Part shown: piece after piece, positions 6,585-6,853 of the stretch | Position numbering within the stretch: the stretch's first letter is position 1 | Layout of the letters: each line of letters starts with the position of its first letter | Assembly: GCA_014379815.1 (NCBI GenBank) | Contig: JACMLA010000486.1 | Location: 1-6,853 of the forward strand | Reading direction: 5' to 3' | Source of the DNA: Bryobacteraceae bacterium | Lineage (GTDB): Bacteria > Acidobacteriota > Terriglobia > Bryobacterales > Bryobacteraceae | Length of the DNA stretch: 6,853 nucleotides | Position numbers and translations under genes: made by a program | The notes under the pieces: model-generated | Seen by the model: only the letters and a program-made list of their open reading frames with translations | Told to the model about the DNA's origin: nothing | Database searches by the model: none

Positions 6585-6757
6585 TAGGGCTCATTTGGGA
6601 TTTGTCTACGAATCTCCCGAATCAACCTGATGAAAGCGTCGACCTCGTCAGGATGACCATCGTCTTTGAACCGCAATACCATCACCGGTGGCTTTATGCC
6701 GGGGATCGGAAGGGCGCGTTCGGGTAGTTTCCCTGGGTCGTCAACAACCTTGGCCAT
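6581..6757 (-). CDS. Small hypothetical protein, probable antitoxin partner of the VapC-like toxin
   Basis: Minus-strand ORF of 58 codons from ATG at 6757-6755 to TGA at 6583-6581. An in-frame TAA 12 nt upstream of the ATG fixes the start. The product begins MAKVVDDPGKLPERALPIPG, continues through KPPVMVLRFKDDG (22-34), and ends with an amphipathic helix, DEVDAFIRLIREIRRQ (37-52), before IPNEPY. I recognise no AbrB, ribbon-helix-helix, Phd or helix-turn-helix fold. The evidence for antitoxin function is position and form: a tiny gene immediately upstream of a PIN toxin, 4-nt overlap, and a C-terminal helix of the kind antitoxins use to block the toxin groove. A promoter-overlapping palindrome lies just upstream. 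The proline-rich N-terminus is probably not compact. That it is a gene is likely; antitoxin function is inference. Confidence 0.7.
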   Translation of the reverse strand: MAKVVDDPGKLPERALPIPGIKPPVMVLRFKDDGHPDEVDAFIRLIREIRRQIPNEPY

Positions 6758-6759
6758 AT

Positions 6760-6772
6760 CGCTAGTTTAGCG
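6760..6772 (-). promoter_or_regulatory. Palindrome over the candidate -10 of the toxin-antitoxin pair (possible operator)
   Basis: On the minus strand the sequence is CGCTA-AAC-TAGCG, perfect 5-bp arms with a 3-bp spacer, ending 2 bp before the ATG of the small gene. Inside it TAAACT (6769-6764) matches the -10 consensus at four of six bases and sits 6 nt before the ATG, which would again give a leaderless or nearly leaderless message. No Shine-Dalgarno is visible. Autoregulation through a promoter palindrome is standard for toxin-antitoxin operons; that this is the site is inference. No clear -35 is seen. Confidence 0.35.
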
Positions 6773-6786
6773 GGGGAGTTGCCGAT

Positions 6787-6833
6787 CCGCTTTCGTGCCA
6801 GTGACGCCGTCTACAATTGCGTCAGCAAAGCGG
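6787..6833. repeat. Nested inverted repeat (stem with offset internal loop)
   Basis: Outer arms are CCGCTTT (6787-6793) and AAAGCGG (6827-6833), 7 bp perfect. Inner arms are TGACGC (6802-6807) and GCGTCA (6819-6824), 6 bp perfect with an 11-nt loop. The two stems are separated by 8 nt on one side and 2 nt on the other. As RNA or single-stranded DNA this folds into one long imperfect hairpin. It lies upstream of the toxin-antitoxin pair in a stretch with no gene. It could be a REP-like dispersed element, a regulator-binding site or a structured terminator of a gene beyond the window. Confidence 0.5.
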
Positions 6834-6846
6834 GCTCCCAAAGCCC
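6832..6846. repeat. Short GC-rich hairpin next to the nested inverted repeat
   Basis: GGGCT (6832-6836) and AGCCC (6842-6846) form a 5-bp stem with loop CCCAA. It shares its first two bases with the outer arm of the nested repeat, so the two folds compete. No T-run follows on the plus strand within the window, and on the minus strand a G-rich stretch precedes it, so a simple intrinsic terminator is not supported. Confidence 0.35.
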
Positions 6847-6853
6847 CCGTCTC

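Noticed and set aside
6787..6833. tRNA or integron attC site at the right edge
   Set aside because: No cloverleaf with a T-arm GTTCRA consensus can be drawn, and the conserved attC end motifs (RYYYAAC and GTTRRRY) are missing.
1..6853. CRISPR array, prophage or intact insertion sequence
   Set aside because: No regularly spaced repeats with unique spacers, no transposase, integrase or phage structural genes are present on either strand.

Overview
The window reads as a chromosomal segment of a Gram-negative bacterium with a lipopolysaccharide outer membrane: it carries lpxB (lipid A disaccharide synthase), galU (UDP-glucose synthesis) and two proteins with clear Sec signal peptides. Moderately high GC, an lpxB that is not in an lpxD-fabZ-lpxA cluster, and a secreted M1-like/TPR protein directly behind it suggest a soil-type lineage such as Acidobacteriota (Bryobacter/Solibacter-like). 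That placement is a low-confidence inference; no rRNA or other marker is present.

Layout, left to right. (1) Positions 1-66 hold the last 21 codons of a plus-strand gene cut by the window edge, with a tail resembling a chemoreceptor C-terminus. (2) A 173-bp spacer contains two direct copies of an 11-mer, 20 bp apart. (3) galU lies on the minus strand (240-1127) and diverges from (4) a plus-strand run of three overlapping genes: lpxB (1262-2389), a secreted M1-aminopeptidase-like protein with C-terminal TPRs (2389-4383), and a secreted Sel1-repeat protein (4358-6118). The first junction overlaps by 1 nt (TAATG) and the second by 26 nt, so this is very probably one transcription unit. (5) After a short convergent spacer, the minus strand carries a toxin-antitoxin-like pair: a 58-aa ORF (6581-6757) followed by a TTG-started PIN/VapC ribonuclease (6186-6584), overlapping by 4 nt. 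(6) The right edge (6758-6853) has no gene. It holds a palindrome at the pair's presumed promoter and a nested inverted-repeat structure.

The most unusual content is the lpxB operon. The M1-like protein keeps the family fold motifs but has lost all three zinc ligands, the catalytic glutamate, the GxMEN motif and the transition-state tyrosine, so it is a pseudoenzyme. It is followed by a Sel1 protein whose repeats shrink in places to half length (18 residues instead of 36). Two exported helical-repeat proteins, one a dead peptidase, translationally coupled to lipid A synthesis suggest an envelope scaffold or chaperone role linked to LPS; that role is inference. The second point of interest is the small partner of VapC, which resembles no standard antitoxin DNA-binding domain that I can recognise.
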